DNA from: Marinobacter sp. DY40_1A1
GTDB lineage: Bacteria; Pseudomonadota; Gammaproteobacteria; Pseudomonadales; Oleiphilaceae
Direction of reading: 5' to 3'
NCBI RefSeq assembly: GCF_016597815.1
Contig: NZ_VCHA01000004.1
Coordinates: 398,580-462,579, forward strand
DNA: 64,000 nucleotides
In this document: in pieces, positions 8,872-17,300 of the stretch
How the letters are laid out: every line of letters starts with the position of its first letter
Position numbering within the stretch: position 1 is the stretch's first letter
Notes under the pieces: generated by a model
The model's input: only the letters and a program-made list of their open reading frames with translations
Told to the model about the DNA's origin: nothing
Database searches by the model: none
Translations under genes and position numbers: made by a program

Positions 8872-10743
8872 ATGACTGACACTCGCGCGCCGGAACGCCG
8901 TCGTTTTTTTCGCCAGCTTTTAGGCACAGATAATGCCAGTCAACCCGGCCGCGCTCCCTGGCACCGGGTACCGGAAGTCGGTGCCGGCGATGGCGACGTG
9001 CTCTGGTCGGGCTGGACCGGCAATGGCGAGCTGTTTGTTGTGGGCGATGAAGGCATGGTATTGCGCTATACCAGCAGCGCCGATGCCGGCGGCGCGCAAT
9101 GGCAGCACATGGCAGTGCCAACGCGCCTGCCGTTGCACGGTATTTGGGGGCCTGCTGCTGATAATCTTTATGCCGTGGGCTGGATGGGCGCTCTGTTGCA
9201 CTTCGATGGCGCACAATGGCAGCTGCTGCGGGGTGGGGTGATAGATGAAAAGGGTGGCCGATTTGCTGCCTGTAAAGAAAACACGCCCCTGTTTGCCATC
9301 GACGGTAACGATCAGGGCATGGCTTGGGCCGTGGGTGACGATGGCGTAATTCTGCATTTTGACGGTGCCAACTGGCAGTCCGAGCAGAGTCCAACCCAGG
9401 TTAATCTGCGGGCAGTCGCCTGTGGACCCAATAACACCGTTTACGCCGCTGGTGGCGAAGGCACTGTGCTCCACCGTGACAGCGAAGGGTTGTGGACAAA
9501 ACTCGATTGCCCCTTGGGTTCCGGATTTCATGCCTTGCTGGTAATGGACGATGGTAGCTTGCTGTTAGGCGGTGGTCGGTATTTTGTTAATCAGGGCGGC
9601 TTTCGTGGAGAACTGGTGCGTTATCAGAACGGCCAGTTTCAGGCTCTCAAATTTGATGAGCCCATGCCGCGCCTGAGATCGCTCAAAGCCTATAAAGGCG
9701 GTGTGCTGATTGTTGGCGACCAGGGTCATTTGTACTACTTCAAGGATTTGCGCCTCGACAAGCTGGAGAGCAACAGCCATCACGATCTGATGGATATTAT
9801 CCTGCTGTCTACAGGCGAGGCACTGGTGGTCGGTGATTTCGGCACCATCATGACGGCTGCCGAAGATTTCACCCAGGCACTGGCACCGCCGCCCATGGCC
9901 GCCGCGGCCAGCCCCTGGCAAACCATGGTTGTGCCCACCGAAAACCAACTCTGGGGCATTACCGAAGGCCCGGACGGCACCTGTTATGCCTGTGGCGAAG
10001 CCGGCACAGTGATACGCCTGCGAGGTGGCAGCTGGGAGTTGTTACCGGCCCCCAGCGAATTGGCGGTGCATTGTTTGTGGGATACCGGGGCAGGGCTGTT
10101 TGCCGCCGGACAACTGGGGCGTATCTATCGCTTCGATGGCCAGCAGTGGGCATTGCACTATGATCTGAATCTGGATCTCACCATTCTTGGCATGTGGGGC
10201 AGCAGCCCTGAATCTCTTTATGCCGTGGGCGATGAAGGTCTGATTCTGCATTTCGACGGCTTGCGCTGGCAGCGGATGCCCAGTGGCACTCAGTCTGCCC
10301 TGTACAGTCTATGGGCCATGGATGACGAGCACATGCTGGCCCCCGGCGACTTCGGGCTGGTGTTGAGACACAACGGCAAAGACTGGAGTGAGTTCAATGT
10401 GGGCACCGAGAATTTCCTTTATGGAATCTGGGGCGACAGCTTGAGCAATATCTACGCCGTTGGGCTGTCGGGCACCCTGGCACATTTCAATGGCCAGCGT
10501 TGGCAGCAAATGGCTACGCGCCTGCGGGAAGACCTGCTGGCGATATCCGGTTCAGATGCCGCAGGGGCTTTCGCTGTGGGTACCCGGGGCTGTGTCCTGC
10601 GACTCGATCGTGATCAGTGGGTAACAGAGGTAAGTGGCAGCGATGCCGGTTTACGGGCGGTTTGTGCTACCCGCAGTGGAGCAGTTTATGCAGTAGGTGA
10701 TCGGGGAACTGTGTTGTGCCGCAACGGAAAAACGGGGCATTAA
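8872..10743 (+). CDS. Repeat beta-propeller protein of the molybdoenzyme operon
   Basis: The product is 623 residues from the ATG at 8872 (GAGAG site). About a dozen repeats share the core YAVGDEGxILHFDGxxWQ, consistent with one or two beta-propellers (residues about 35-620). The N-terminus contains RRRFFRQLLG, which looks like a Tat motif, but no hydrophobic stretch follows, so export by the usual signal is unlikely. It starts 25 bp after the Mrp-like gene and is followed by a TonB-receptor gene with its own upstream region. No catalytic motif was recognised. A scaffold or assembly role for the enzyme is speculation from context. Confidence 0.75.
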   Translation: MTDTRAPERRRFFRQLLGTDNASQPGRAPWHRVPEVGAGDGDVLWSGWTGNGELFVVGDEGMVLRYTSSADAGGAQWQHMAVPTRLPLHGIWGPAADNLYAVGWMGALLHFDGAQWQLLRGGVIDEKGGRFAACKENTPLFAIDGNDQGMAWAVGDDGVILHFDGANWQSEQSPTQVNLRAVACGPNNTVYAAGGEGTVLHRDSEGLWTKLDCPLGSGFHALLVMDDGSLLLGGGRYFVNQGGFRGELVRYQNGQFQALKFDEPMPRLRSLKAYKGGVLIVGDQGHLYYFKDLRLDKLESNSHHDLMDIILLSTGEALVVGDFGTIMTAAEDFTQALAPPPMAAAASPWQTMVVPTENQLWGITEGPDGTCYACGEAGTVIRLRGGSWELLPAPSELAVHCLWDTGAGLFAAGQLGRIYRFDGQQWALHYDLNLDLTILGMWGSSPESLYAVGDEGLILHFDGLRWQRMPSGTQSALYSLWAMDDEHMLAPGDFGLVLRHNGKDWSEFNVGTENFLYGIWGDSLSNIYAVGLSGTLAHFNGQRWQQMATRLREDLLAISGSDAAGAFAVGTRGCVLRLDRDQWVTEVSGSDAGLRAVCATRSGAVYAVGDRGTVLCRNGKTGH

Positions 10744-10780
10744 GGGATTTATTCACATAAGTATTATTGCTATTTGTAAA

Positions 10781-10795
10781 TGAGAAGTAATATCA
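10781..10795 (+). promoter_or_regulatory. Fur-like box before the TonB receptor
   Basis: TGAGAAGTAATATCA matches 11-12 of the 14 defined positions of the 7-1-7 Fur core TGATAAT-N-ATTATCA. It lies 38 bp before the TonB-receptor ATG. The region is AT-rich, so chance similarity is possible. Confidence 0.35.
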
Positions 10796-10832
10796 TTCGC
10801 ACCTTTATGACATCGTCAAAAGGAGGAATGGT

Positions 10833-12941
10833 ATGTTGTTTTATCGGATAGCCATGGGTGCGGCCTGCAGCGCGCTTGTTTTCAATACGGCGGCACAAGC
10901 GCAACCTGCGGAGCTGAATGAGCTGGTGGTAACCGCCTCCGGCTTTGAACAAAGCCAGTCTGCTGCGCCTGCCAGTATTACTGTTATTTCCGGTGAAGAG
11001 ATCCGTAGCAAACAAGCGTTCAGTCTTACGGATATTCTGGATGACGTGGAAGGCCTGGATGTCAGTGGCTCTGCCGGTAAAACTGGCGGTTTCGATATAC
11101 GCATGCGTGGCATGCCCTCAGAATACACCTTGATTCTGATTGATGGTCGCAGGCAGAACACCGCTGGCAGCGTAACCCCTAATGGTTTTGGCCAGACCGC
11201 AACAAGCTTCCTGCCGCCCCCTTCCGCAATTGAACGCATTGAAGTTGTACGTGGTCCCATGTCGACCCTTTACGGATCTGACGCCATGGGTGGTGTTATC
11301 AACATCATCACCCGCAAAGTTGGCCCGGAATGGGCATCTACCCTCACAGCAGAAACGACACTCAACCAGGACAGTGATTTTGGTAACAGCCGAGCCTATA
11401 GCGCCTATACCAATGGACCGCTGGTGGACGACCTGATTGGCTTTCAGCTGCGTGGTCGCTGGTTTGAGAGGGATGAGTCCAAACTGGAATATCTGGACTT
11501 GAACGGCGATCCGATTGAAGTCAGCACCCGAGGGCCGAGCCCGGTTGAGTCTGAACAGTATACGGTTGGTGGTCGCTTTACTGTAACGCCCGGAGAGTCG
11601 AATGACCTTTGGTTGGATATCGAAAGCAGCAAACAGGATTACGATAACTCAGAAGGGCAATTGGGTACCTTGGGCGTAAAAGGTTACAAACCGGAGCTGG
11701 AGTTCGATCGTGACCAGTTTGCTGTGGGCCACACTGGTCGGTTCGATATCGGCACGCTGGAAACCAGCATCATGAGAAATGTGACGGAAACCATCGGCCG
11801 GGTTATTCCCGAAGGTGTGCCCGGGAAGACGCCGGGGTCTGACCGGGAACTGAAAACGGAAAACCGTGTAATCGACAGTAAGTTGGTAATGCCATTAGCC
11901 AATCACGTGGTGACAGTCGGCGGTCAGTGGCTTGATGCACGGATGATCGATGGCGTCGCAACGGACGAATTCAAGCAGAAAACCCAAGCCCTGTTCGTAG
12001 AAGACGAGTGGTTCCTGGCCGAGGATCTCGCCCTGACTCTGGGTGGCCGGTATGACCACCATGATTCGTTTGGTGGCCAGTTCAGCCCACGAGCCTATCT
12101 TGTGTGGAACTCTACACCCGAGCTAACGGTTAAAGGTGGCGTAAGCCGAGGTTACAAAACACCAGGCCTTGAGCAGTTGGCCCCCGGCGTTATCGGTTTT
12201 ACCGGGCAGGGCACCATCCCACTGTTCGGGAACCCGGATTTGAAACCCGAGAAATCAACATCAACGGAACTGGCAGTGATCTACGAAAAGCCGGCGGGCT
12301 ACCGGGTGGGTGCAACGGTGTTCTACAACGAGTTCACTGACAAAATTGCAGAAGGCCCCGACCTGCTGAACTGCAGTTATGCACAAGATCCAAACCGACC
12401 CGGCTGTGTTGATAGGGGTAACTGGCCTCTGGCGGATGTGTTTGGCCAGGACCTGAACATTGATGAAGCCATTACCCAGGGCGTGGAGCTGCATGGCTCA
12501 GTGCCGTTCGCGCAGGATTGGCGTCTGGGTGCAAACTACACATACACCGACAGCGAGCAAAAATCCGGAGAGAATAAAGGCGAGCCGCTTACTGATACAC
12601 CGGAGCATATGGCGAATATTTCCTTGCGCTGGGTGCCTTCCGTTCGCTGGTCAGCCTTTGTGAAGGCCCAGTACGAAAGCGAGCGTTACCGTGCGCGGGA
12701 CAGGATCAGAGGGGCTGCTTCGTATGCAGACCTGGGTGATTTCAAATCCGTTACCCTTGTGCACCTGGGTGGCCAGTATCAGGCTTCAGAAAACCTGGGT
12801 TTCAGTGCCACCATATATAACCTTCTGGATGAAGACTTTATCGAGTATCAGGCCTATGACAACGGCGCCCAATACGGAAACCTCTACGCCAACTCGGAAG
12901 AAGGTCGGCGTTTGTGGGTGTCTGCAACCTACTCATTCTGA
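10833..12941 (+). CDS. TonB-dependent outer-membrane receptor
   Basis: The 702-residue protein has a signal peptide (cleavage near AQAQ, residues 22-25). A TonB-box-like ELVVTAS is followed by a plug domain (ITVISGEEI, GMPSEYTLILIDGRRQN, IERIEVVRGP, LYGSDAMGGVINIITRK) and a 22-strand barrel ending in aromatic F. It resembles the FepA/CirA branch, usually siderophore or small-chelate receptors. AGGAGG precedes the ATG. A Fur-like box upstream suggests iron control. Its place between a molybdenum/iron enzyme operon and a haem peroxidase suggests supply of a metal or cofactor, but the ligand cannot be told. Confidence 0.88.
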   Translation: MLFYRIAMGAACSALVFNTAAQAQPAELNELVVTASGFEQSQSAAPASITVISGEEIRSKQAFSLTDILDDVEGLDVSGSAGKTGGFDIRMRGMPSEYTLILIDGRRQNTAGSVTPNGFGQTATSFLPPPSAIERIEVVRGPMSTLYGSDAMGGVINIITRKVGPEWASTLTAETTLNQDSDFGNSRAYSAYTNGPLVDDLIGFQLRGRWFERDESKLEYLDLNGDPIEVSTRGPSPVESEQYTVGGRFTVTPGESNDLWLDIESSKQDYDNSEGQLGTLGVKGYKPELEFDRDQFAVGHTGRFDIGTLETSIMRNVTETIGRVIPEGVPGKTPGSDRELKTENRVIDSKLVMPLANHVVTVGGQWLDARMIDGVATDEFKQKTQALFVEDEWFLAEDLALTLGGRYDHHDSFGGQFSPRAYLVWNSTPELTVKGGVSRGYKTPGLEQLAPGVIGFTGQGTIPLFGNPDLKPEKSTSTELAVIYEKPAGYRVGATVFYNEFTDKIAEGPDLLNCSYAQDPNRPGCVDRGNWPLADVFGQDLNIDEAITQGVELHGSVPFAQDWRLGANYTYTDSEQKSGENKGEPLTDTPEHMANISLRWVPSVRWSAFVKAQYESERYRARDRIRGAASYADLGDFKSVTLVHLGGQYQASENLGFSATIYNLLDEDFIEYQAYDNGAQYGNLYANSEEGRRLWVSATYSF

Positions 12942-12967
12942 GACACATCAATCGCTGATATGAGAAT

Positions 12968-12981
12968 TTGACGGTCGTCAA
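12968..12981 (+). promoter_or_regulatory. Perfect inverted repeat of FNR/ANR geometry before the peroxidase
   Basis: TTGACGGTCGTCAA is a perfect 5-4-5 inverted repeat. It has FNR/ANR spacing but C/G in place of the inner T/A of each half. It lies 103 bp upstream of the cytochrome c peroxidase; bacterial ccpA genes are often ANR/FNR-controlled. The gap to a fitting -10 is not ideal. Confidence 0.4.
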
Positions 12982-12985
12982 TTTT

Positions 12986-13020
12986 GCTGCCGGTAATTGT
13001 GCCGGCAGCTTTCAAATTAT
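12986..13020 (+). terminator. Rho-independent terminator after the TonB receptor
   Basis: GCTGCCGG (12986-12993) and CCGGCAGC (13002-13009) form a perfect 8-bp GC-rich stem with an 8-nt loop. A T-rich stretch follows (TTTCAAATTATTT). It separates the receptor from the peroxidase gene. Confidence 0.65.
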
Positions 13021-13083
13021 TTACAAAAATTAACCTTCTGCTAGCTTGGTAACAGTAAATCCTGTTAATGAGAGAGCAGAAAG

Positions 13084-14139
13084 ATGAAACGGCAAACACT
13101 GAAGCTTGCTATCGCTGTCAGCCTTGGCCTTACCGCAGGAGCAGCCATGGCTGCCGACTTGCAGGATCGTGCGCGGGACATGTTTTCGGCGATACCCCAG
13201 TACCCACCGGTTATCGATGGCAACGAACTGACGGAAGCGAAAGTTGAGCTTGGTAAGATGTTGTTTTTTGAGCCCCGTCTGTCCGCAAGCCATCTGATCA
13301 GCTGCAATACCTGCCACAACGTGGGTATGGGTGGACACGATTACCTTCCTGTCTCTATTGGCCACGGTTGGCAGAAAGGGCCACGCAACTCGCCTACAGT
13401 CTTTAATGCTGTCTTCAACGCCGCCCAGTTCTGGGATGGCCGCGCGGCGGACCTCGCGGAGCAGGCTAAAGGGCCGGTTCAGGCGGGCGTTGAGATGAGC
13501 AGCACGCCAGAGCGCGTTGTGAAGACATTGACCAGCATGCCAGCCTATGTTGAGAAGTTTGGTCAAGCCTTTCCCGGTGAGGATGATCCGGTAACCTTTA
13601 ACAACATGGCCATTGCGATCGAAGCGTATGAAGCCACGCTGATTACGCCAGATGCCGATTTTGACAAGTTCCTGCGCGGCGATAAAACAGCCTTGAACGA
13701 GCAGGAGCAAGAAGGTTTGGCACTGTTCATGGATAAGGGCTGTGTGGCCTGCCATGCGGGCGTTAACCTTGGCGGCCAGGAATACTATCCGTTTGGCCTG
13801 GTAACCAAGCCTGGTGCCGATATTCTGCCCACCGGTGACAAAGGCCGGTTTGCGGTTACCGAGACGGCCTCGGATGAGTACGTATTCCGTGCTTCACCCT
13901 TGCGAAATATTGAGCTCACAGCCCCTTATTTTCACTCAGGCGCCGTTTGGAGCCTGGAAGAGGCGGTTGCAGTTATGGGTACCGCTCAGTTGGGAGCAGA
14001 GCTGAATGATGATGAAGTAAAATCTATCACCGCTTTCCTGAAAACCCTGACCGGCAAAATACCGGAAGTGCGCTACCCGGAGTTGCCGCCAAGCACAGAC
14101 AGCACCCCGAAACCAGAATCAATGGTGCTGGCTCAGTAA
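13084..14139 (+). CDS. Dihaem cytochrome c peroxidase (CcpA/MauG family)
   Basis: The 351-residue periplasmic protein has a Sec signal cleaved after AAMA (residue 23). The first haem site is C74-N-T-C-H78 and the second C220-V-A-C-H224. The family motif FWDGRAADLAEQAKGP sits between them, and FHSGAVWSLEEAV is near the C-terminus. It reduces hydrogen peroxide to water using electrons from small cytochromes c, such as the one at 1648. The gene has its own terminator upstream and an FNR-like box, so it is likely induced at low oxygen. An inverted repeat (TAACAG-N6-CTGTTA, 13050-13067) adjoins its ribosome site. Some Mo-enzyme clusters, for example iodate reductase, also carry CCP-like peroxidases, but those A subunits belong to another clade. 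Confidence 0.9.
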   Translation: MKRQTLKLAIAVSLGLTAGAAMAADLQDRARDMFSAIPQYPPVIDGNELTEAKVELGKMLFFEPRLSASHLISCNTCHNVGMGGHDYLPVSIGHGWQKGPRNSPTVFNAVFNAAQFWDGRAADLAEQAKGPVQAGVEMSSTPERVVKTLTSMPAYVEKFGQAFPGEDDPVTFNNMAIAIEAYEATLITPDADFDKFLRGDKTALNEQEQEGLALFMDKGCVACHAGVNLGGQEYYPFGLVTKPGADILPTGDKGRFAVTETASDEYVFRASPLRNIELTAPYFHSGAVWSLEEAVAVMGTAQLGAELNDDEVKSITAFLKTLTGKIPEVRYPELPPSTDSTPKPESMVLAQ

Positions 14140-14156
14140 TCTGCAAGTCCTTGGCC

Positions 14157-14190
14157 CTGTTACTCCCTCATGTGATTTTCGGGGTAACAG
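14157..14190 (+). terminator. Stem-loop after the peroxidase gene
   Basis: CTGTTACTCCC (14157-14167) pairs with GGGGTAACAG (14181-14190), ten pairs including one G-T, around a 13-nt loop. It starts 17 bp after the stop. No T-tract follows, so it may be a Rho-dependent or mRNA-end structure. Confidence 0.4.
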
Positions 14191-14287
14191 AGCCACAGGT
14201 ATTTAACGTCCTTTCCTGAAGGCTGCGGGTGTTTTTTGGCCGCCTTTAACTCATGTGGGTTTTACGAAAACACACATTTTACTTCTG

Positions 14288-14306
14288 AAATAGTCATTAT
14301 CATTGC
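14288..14306 (+). promoter_or_regulatory. Fur-like box before the solute-binding protein
   Basis: The right half CATTATCATT matches the Fur consensus GATAATGATAATCATTATC well and the left half only partly (about 11 of 14 core positions). It lies about 95-113 bp upstream of the GTG start at 14401. Confidence 0.35.
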
Positions 14307-14317
14307 GGTAAGCTAGC

Positions 14318-14337
14318 AGTACTCAGGCTTGAGTACT
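14318..14337 (+). promoter_or_regulatory. Perfect 8-4-8 inverted repeat in the leader of the solute-binding protein
   Basis: AGTACTCA and TGAGTACT flank the 4-nt spacer GGCT. It could be an operator or an RNA hairpin. There is no T-tract, so it is not a terminator. Confidence 0.45.
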
Positions 14338-14400
14338 CGTTTGAGCCCGTTGCAAGGTAGTGCTTGGGTCGAACTTATTGAAGATAAAAGGAGAGTTTCT

Positions 14401-15159
14401 GTGAGGAAGAGCGTTCGTCACATAGTGCTACTAATGGTGGCAATGATAGGAAGCATGGCGTCGGGGCAGGGTTATGCATCGGATAAGCTGTTTCTTTATA
14501 CGGAGAACTTTCCGCCTTATAACATGAGTTCCTCCGGGCGGGCTTTTGAGCACAATGGAAATAGTATCGACGGTATTTGCACTGAAATGGTGAAAGCCAT
14601 TCTGCAAAACACCGATCTGGATTACGTGATCAAATTACGTAACTGGGATTATGGCTACAATCGAGCCCTGGATAAGCAGAATCATGGTATTTTCTGCACA
14701 ACCTTCACTGAAGAGCGTGAGAACCTGTTTAAGTGGGTAGGCCCACTGACCAAAAACCTTTGGACAATCTTCGCCGGCAGCGGGACTAACCTGAAGATTG
14801 ATAAGCTGGAAGATACCAAAGGCATGCTTTATGCGGGATACCGCAATGACGTCATGACCACGTATTTGCTGGATCGCGGTTACAAGGTGTCTGCTATGGA
14901 GAGTGACGACATCAACCCGAAACGTCTTGAGCTCGGTCAGGTAGATCTGTGGATTGCTGACCGGCTGGCTGGTCCTTACTTCGCATCCCAGCAGGATGTA
15001 GAAGGGCTTGAACCGGTCTTTTCGTTTAACGAGACTGAATTGTACCTGGCCATGAACCTGGATACTTCTGAAAAAATCATGCAAAAACTGCAGGAAGGTC
15101 TCAGAAAGATCAGGAGCAATGGCATGTACGAGGCTATAGAGACCAAGTACGGACTTTAA
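14401..15159 (+). CDS. Family 3 periplasmic solute-binding protein
   Basis: The product is 252 residues from the GTG at 14401, chosen because AGGAGAG lies 7 nt upstream and a signal peptide then begins (VRKSVRHIVLLMVAMIGSMA, cleaved near GYA-S). An ATG-free extension to 14329 lacks both. Motifs LYTENFPPYN, DGICTEMVKAIL, FCTTFTEERENLFKWVGPL and QVDLWIADR are typical of the SBP_bac_3 fold, which binds amino acids or related solutes. No permease or ATPase gene is adjacent, so it is an orphan binding protein. Ligand unknown. Confidence 0.8.
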   Translation: MRKSVRHIVLLMVAMIGSMASGQGYASDKLFLYTENFPPYNMSSSGRAFEHNGNSIDGICTEMVKAILQNTDLDYVIKLRNWDYGYNRALDKQNHGIFCTTFTEERENLFKWVGPLTKNLWTIFAGSGTNLKIDKLEDTKGMLYAGYRNDVMTTYLLDRGYKVSAMESDDINPKRLELGQVDLWIADRLAGPYFASQQDVEGLEPVFSFNETELYLAMNLDTSEKIMQKLQEGLRKIRSNGMYEAIETKYGL

Positions 15160-15175
15160 GCACAGAAAGTTATGC

Positions 15176-15204
15176 AAAAAAACCCGGGTAGGTTCCTACC
15201 CGGG
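15176..15204 (-). terminator. Rho-independent terminator of the acyl-CoA dehydrogenase gene
   Basis: CCCGGGTAGG (15183-15192) and CCTACCCGGG (15195-15204) form a perfect 10-bp stem. On the minus strand it is followed by a run of seven T (15176-15182). It ends the leftward transcript. Confidence 0.8.
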
Positions 15205-15224
15205 ATAAAGTATCACCGGTTGAT

Positions 15225-17045
15225 CTATCCGGTGAAGGCCATATCTTCCGCACCTATCTGCATCAGGTTTTTGCTGGGGCTCAGCATGCTACTTGCGTGA
15301 GCCTGGGATCTGGGAAGCAGTCGCTCGTAATAGAATTCTGCAGTTGCCAGTTTGGTGGCATAGAAAGCCTCAGAGTCATCGCCGCCGTTATCCAGGCGAT
15401 CTACCGCTGCTACCGCCTGTCGTGCCCACATGTAAGCCATGGATACGTAACCGCTGTACATAAGAAAGTCGTAGGATGCAGAGCTAACCACATCGCGATC
15501 CTTTCGCGCGGCAAGCATGATCCGCACGGTAAGCAAATTCCATTGTGCCGTAAGCTTCAGCAGCTCCACTGCAAATGGGCGCACACGGCTGTCGGTCAAA
15601 TGCTTACGGGCAAAGTTTGCAATCCGGGCGGTGAATTCACGAACTGCGCCGCCTTTGGTGGTTAGCAGTACCTTACGGCCCAGCAGATCCAGTGCCTGAA
15701 TACCGGTGGTGCCTTCATACAAGGTGGCAATCCGGGTATCCCGGGCAATCTGTTCCATGCCGTGTTCACGAATGTAACCGTGGCCACCAAATACCTGCAT
15801 ACCAAGGTTTGCTGCCTCGTTCCCAAGTTCCGTCAGGAAACCTTTAAGAATCGGGGTCAGAAAGCCCAGTTTGTCATCGTATTTTGCTGCCTTTTCATCA
15901 TCACCGGCGGCGTAGCCTTCAACCATATGATCGGCCAGGCGGGCGGCGTCATAGAGCATGGCGCGGCCACCTTCAGCGATAGCTTTCTGGGTCAGTAGCA
16001 TGCGGCGAACATCGGCGTGGTGAATCAGGCTGTCAGCGACATGTTCGGGGTCTTTCTTACCGGAAAGCGCACGCATGGAGCGGCGCTCTTTGGCGTAGTC
16101 CAGAGCCCATTGGTATGACAACTCAGCGGGCCCGACACCTTGAATGGCGGTACCGATACGAGCCGTGTTCATAAAAGTGAACATGCACTCCAGGCCTTCG
16201 TTCTCAGGACCGATCAGGTAGCCGGTTGCGCCATCAAAGTTCATAACGCAGGTAGCAGAGGCCTTTATGCCCATTTTCTTCTCGAGGCTGCCACAAACTA
16301 CGGCGTTGCGCTCACCTGCGCCACCTTCGGCTGTGGGTACAAACTTCGGCACGATAAACAGGCTGATGCCACGGGTGCCCTTGGGTGCGCCCGGCAGACG
16401 AGCCAGAACAATATGGATAATGTTCTCGGTAAGATCGTGATCACCGGAGGAGATAAAGATTTTGGTACCCGTTACTTTGTAAGTACCATCAGCCTGCGGC
16501 TCGGCTTTGGTTTTTACCTGGCCCAGGTCCGTCCCGCACTGGGGTTCGGTGAGGCACATGGTGCCGGCCCAGCGGCCTTCTGTCATAGGCAGCAGGTAGG
16601 TGGCTTTCTGGTCGTCAGAACCGTGCAAATAGATGGTGTTCATGGCACCCATGGACAAGCCCGGATACATGGAGAACGACCAGTTCGCTGTACCCATCAT
16701 TTCCTGCTTCAGCAGGCCCATGGAAGCGGGCAGACCTTGGCCGCCGTATTCCTCCGGGGCAGAAAGCCCCTGCCAGCCACCCATCACATATTGATCGTAA
16801 GCTTCTTTGTAGCCTTTCGGGGTGGTTACCTCGCCATCTTTCAGCGTACAGCCTTCTTCATCACCTGGCTGGTATAGGGGGCTTAGCTGCTCCTCACTGA
16901 AGCGAGCGCATTCGGCGAGGATAGCGTCCACGATATCCGGAGTTGCGTTCTCTCCGCTGGCCAATGTGGCGTAGTGCTTTGGGTAATCAAACACTTCATT
17001 CAGCAGAAACTTCATGTCACGCAAAGGCGCCTTGTATACCGGCAT
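15225..17045 (-). CDS. Acyl-CoA dehydrogenase (FadE/DmdC-like, about 600 residues)
   Basis: The product is 606 residues from the ATG at 17045 (GAGG site); an in-frame TTG six bases upstream is unlikely. Acyl-CoA dehydrogenase motifs include MCLTEPQCGTDLGQVKT (FAD and substrate binding), GTKIFISSGDHD, and FGGHGYIREHGMEQIARDTRIATLYEGTTGIQALDLLGRK. A C-terminal extension of the acyl-CoA dehydrogenase C family gives the 600-residue length. Such enzymes oxidise medium or long acyl-CoAs in beta-oxidation; relatives called DmdC act on methylmercaptopropionyl-CoA. Lack of dmdB or dmdD neighbours leaves the substrate open. It has its own terminator. Confidence 0.88.
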   Translation of the reverse strand: MPVYKAPLRDMKFLLNEVFDYPKHYATLASGENATPDIVDAILAECARFSEEQLSPLYQPGDEEGCTLKDGEVTTPKGYKEAYDQYVMGGWQGLSAPEEYGGQGLPASMGLLKQEMMGTANWSFSMYPGLSMGAMNTIYLHGSDDQKATYLLPMTEGRWAGTMCLTEPQCGTDLGQVKTKAEPQADGTYKVTGTKIFISSGDHDLTENIIHIVLARLPGAPKGTRGISLFIVPKFVPTAEGGAGERNAVVCGSLEKKMGIKASATCVMNFDGATGYLIGPENEGLECMFTFMNTARIGTAIQGVGPAELSYQWALDYAKERRSMRALSGKKDPEHVADSLIHHADVRRMLLTQKAIAEGGRAMLYDAARLADHMVEGYAAGDDEKAAKYDDKLGFLTPILKGFLTELGNEAANLGMQVFGGHGYIREHGMEQIARDTRIATLYEGTTGIQALDLLGRKVLLTTKGGAVREFTARIANFARKHLTDSRVRPFAVELLKLTAQWNLLTVRIMLAARKDRDVVSSASYDFLMYSGYVSMAYMWARQAVAAVDRLDNGGDDSEAFYATKLATAEFYYERLLPRSQAHASSMLSPSKNLMQIGAEDMAFTG

Positions 17046-17300
17046 AATCAATCCTCTGTACTGGTCTGAAAATCTACGAGCGGGGATTATTCACCGCCAG
17101 GTTGCGTGCAGTTTTACGGCATAGTGTGGGGGATTCCATTGACGAAAAGCGCTCATGGCGGTGTCAGTAAAGACAGTCCTTGATTTTTCCACAGGCCATC
17201 CGCTGATCGAAGAGCTCTCCCGGGGCGTATTTCAGGTATCAGGCAATGAGGCGTTAATCCTGATCGCAAGACTGAATGGAAATACCCGTTGGAGAGGTTT

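Noticed and set aside
15225..17045. Naming the acyl-CoA dehydrogenase DmdC to link it to DMS metabolism with the molybdoenzyme
   Set aside because: The family also contains general FadE-type enzymes, and no dmdA, dmdB or dmdD gene is near.
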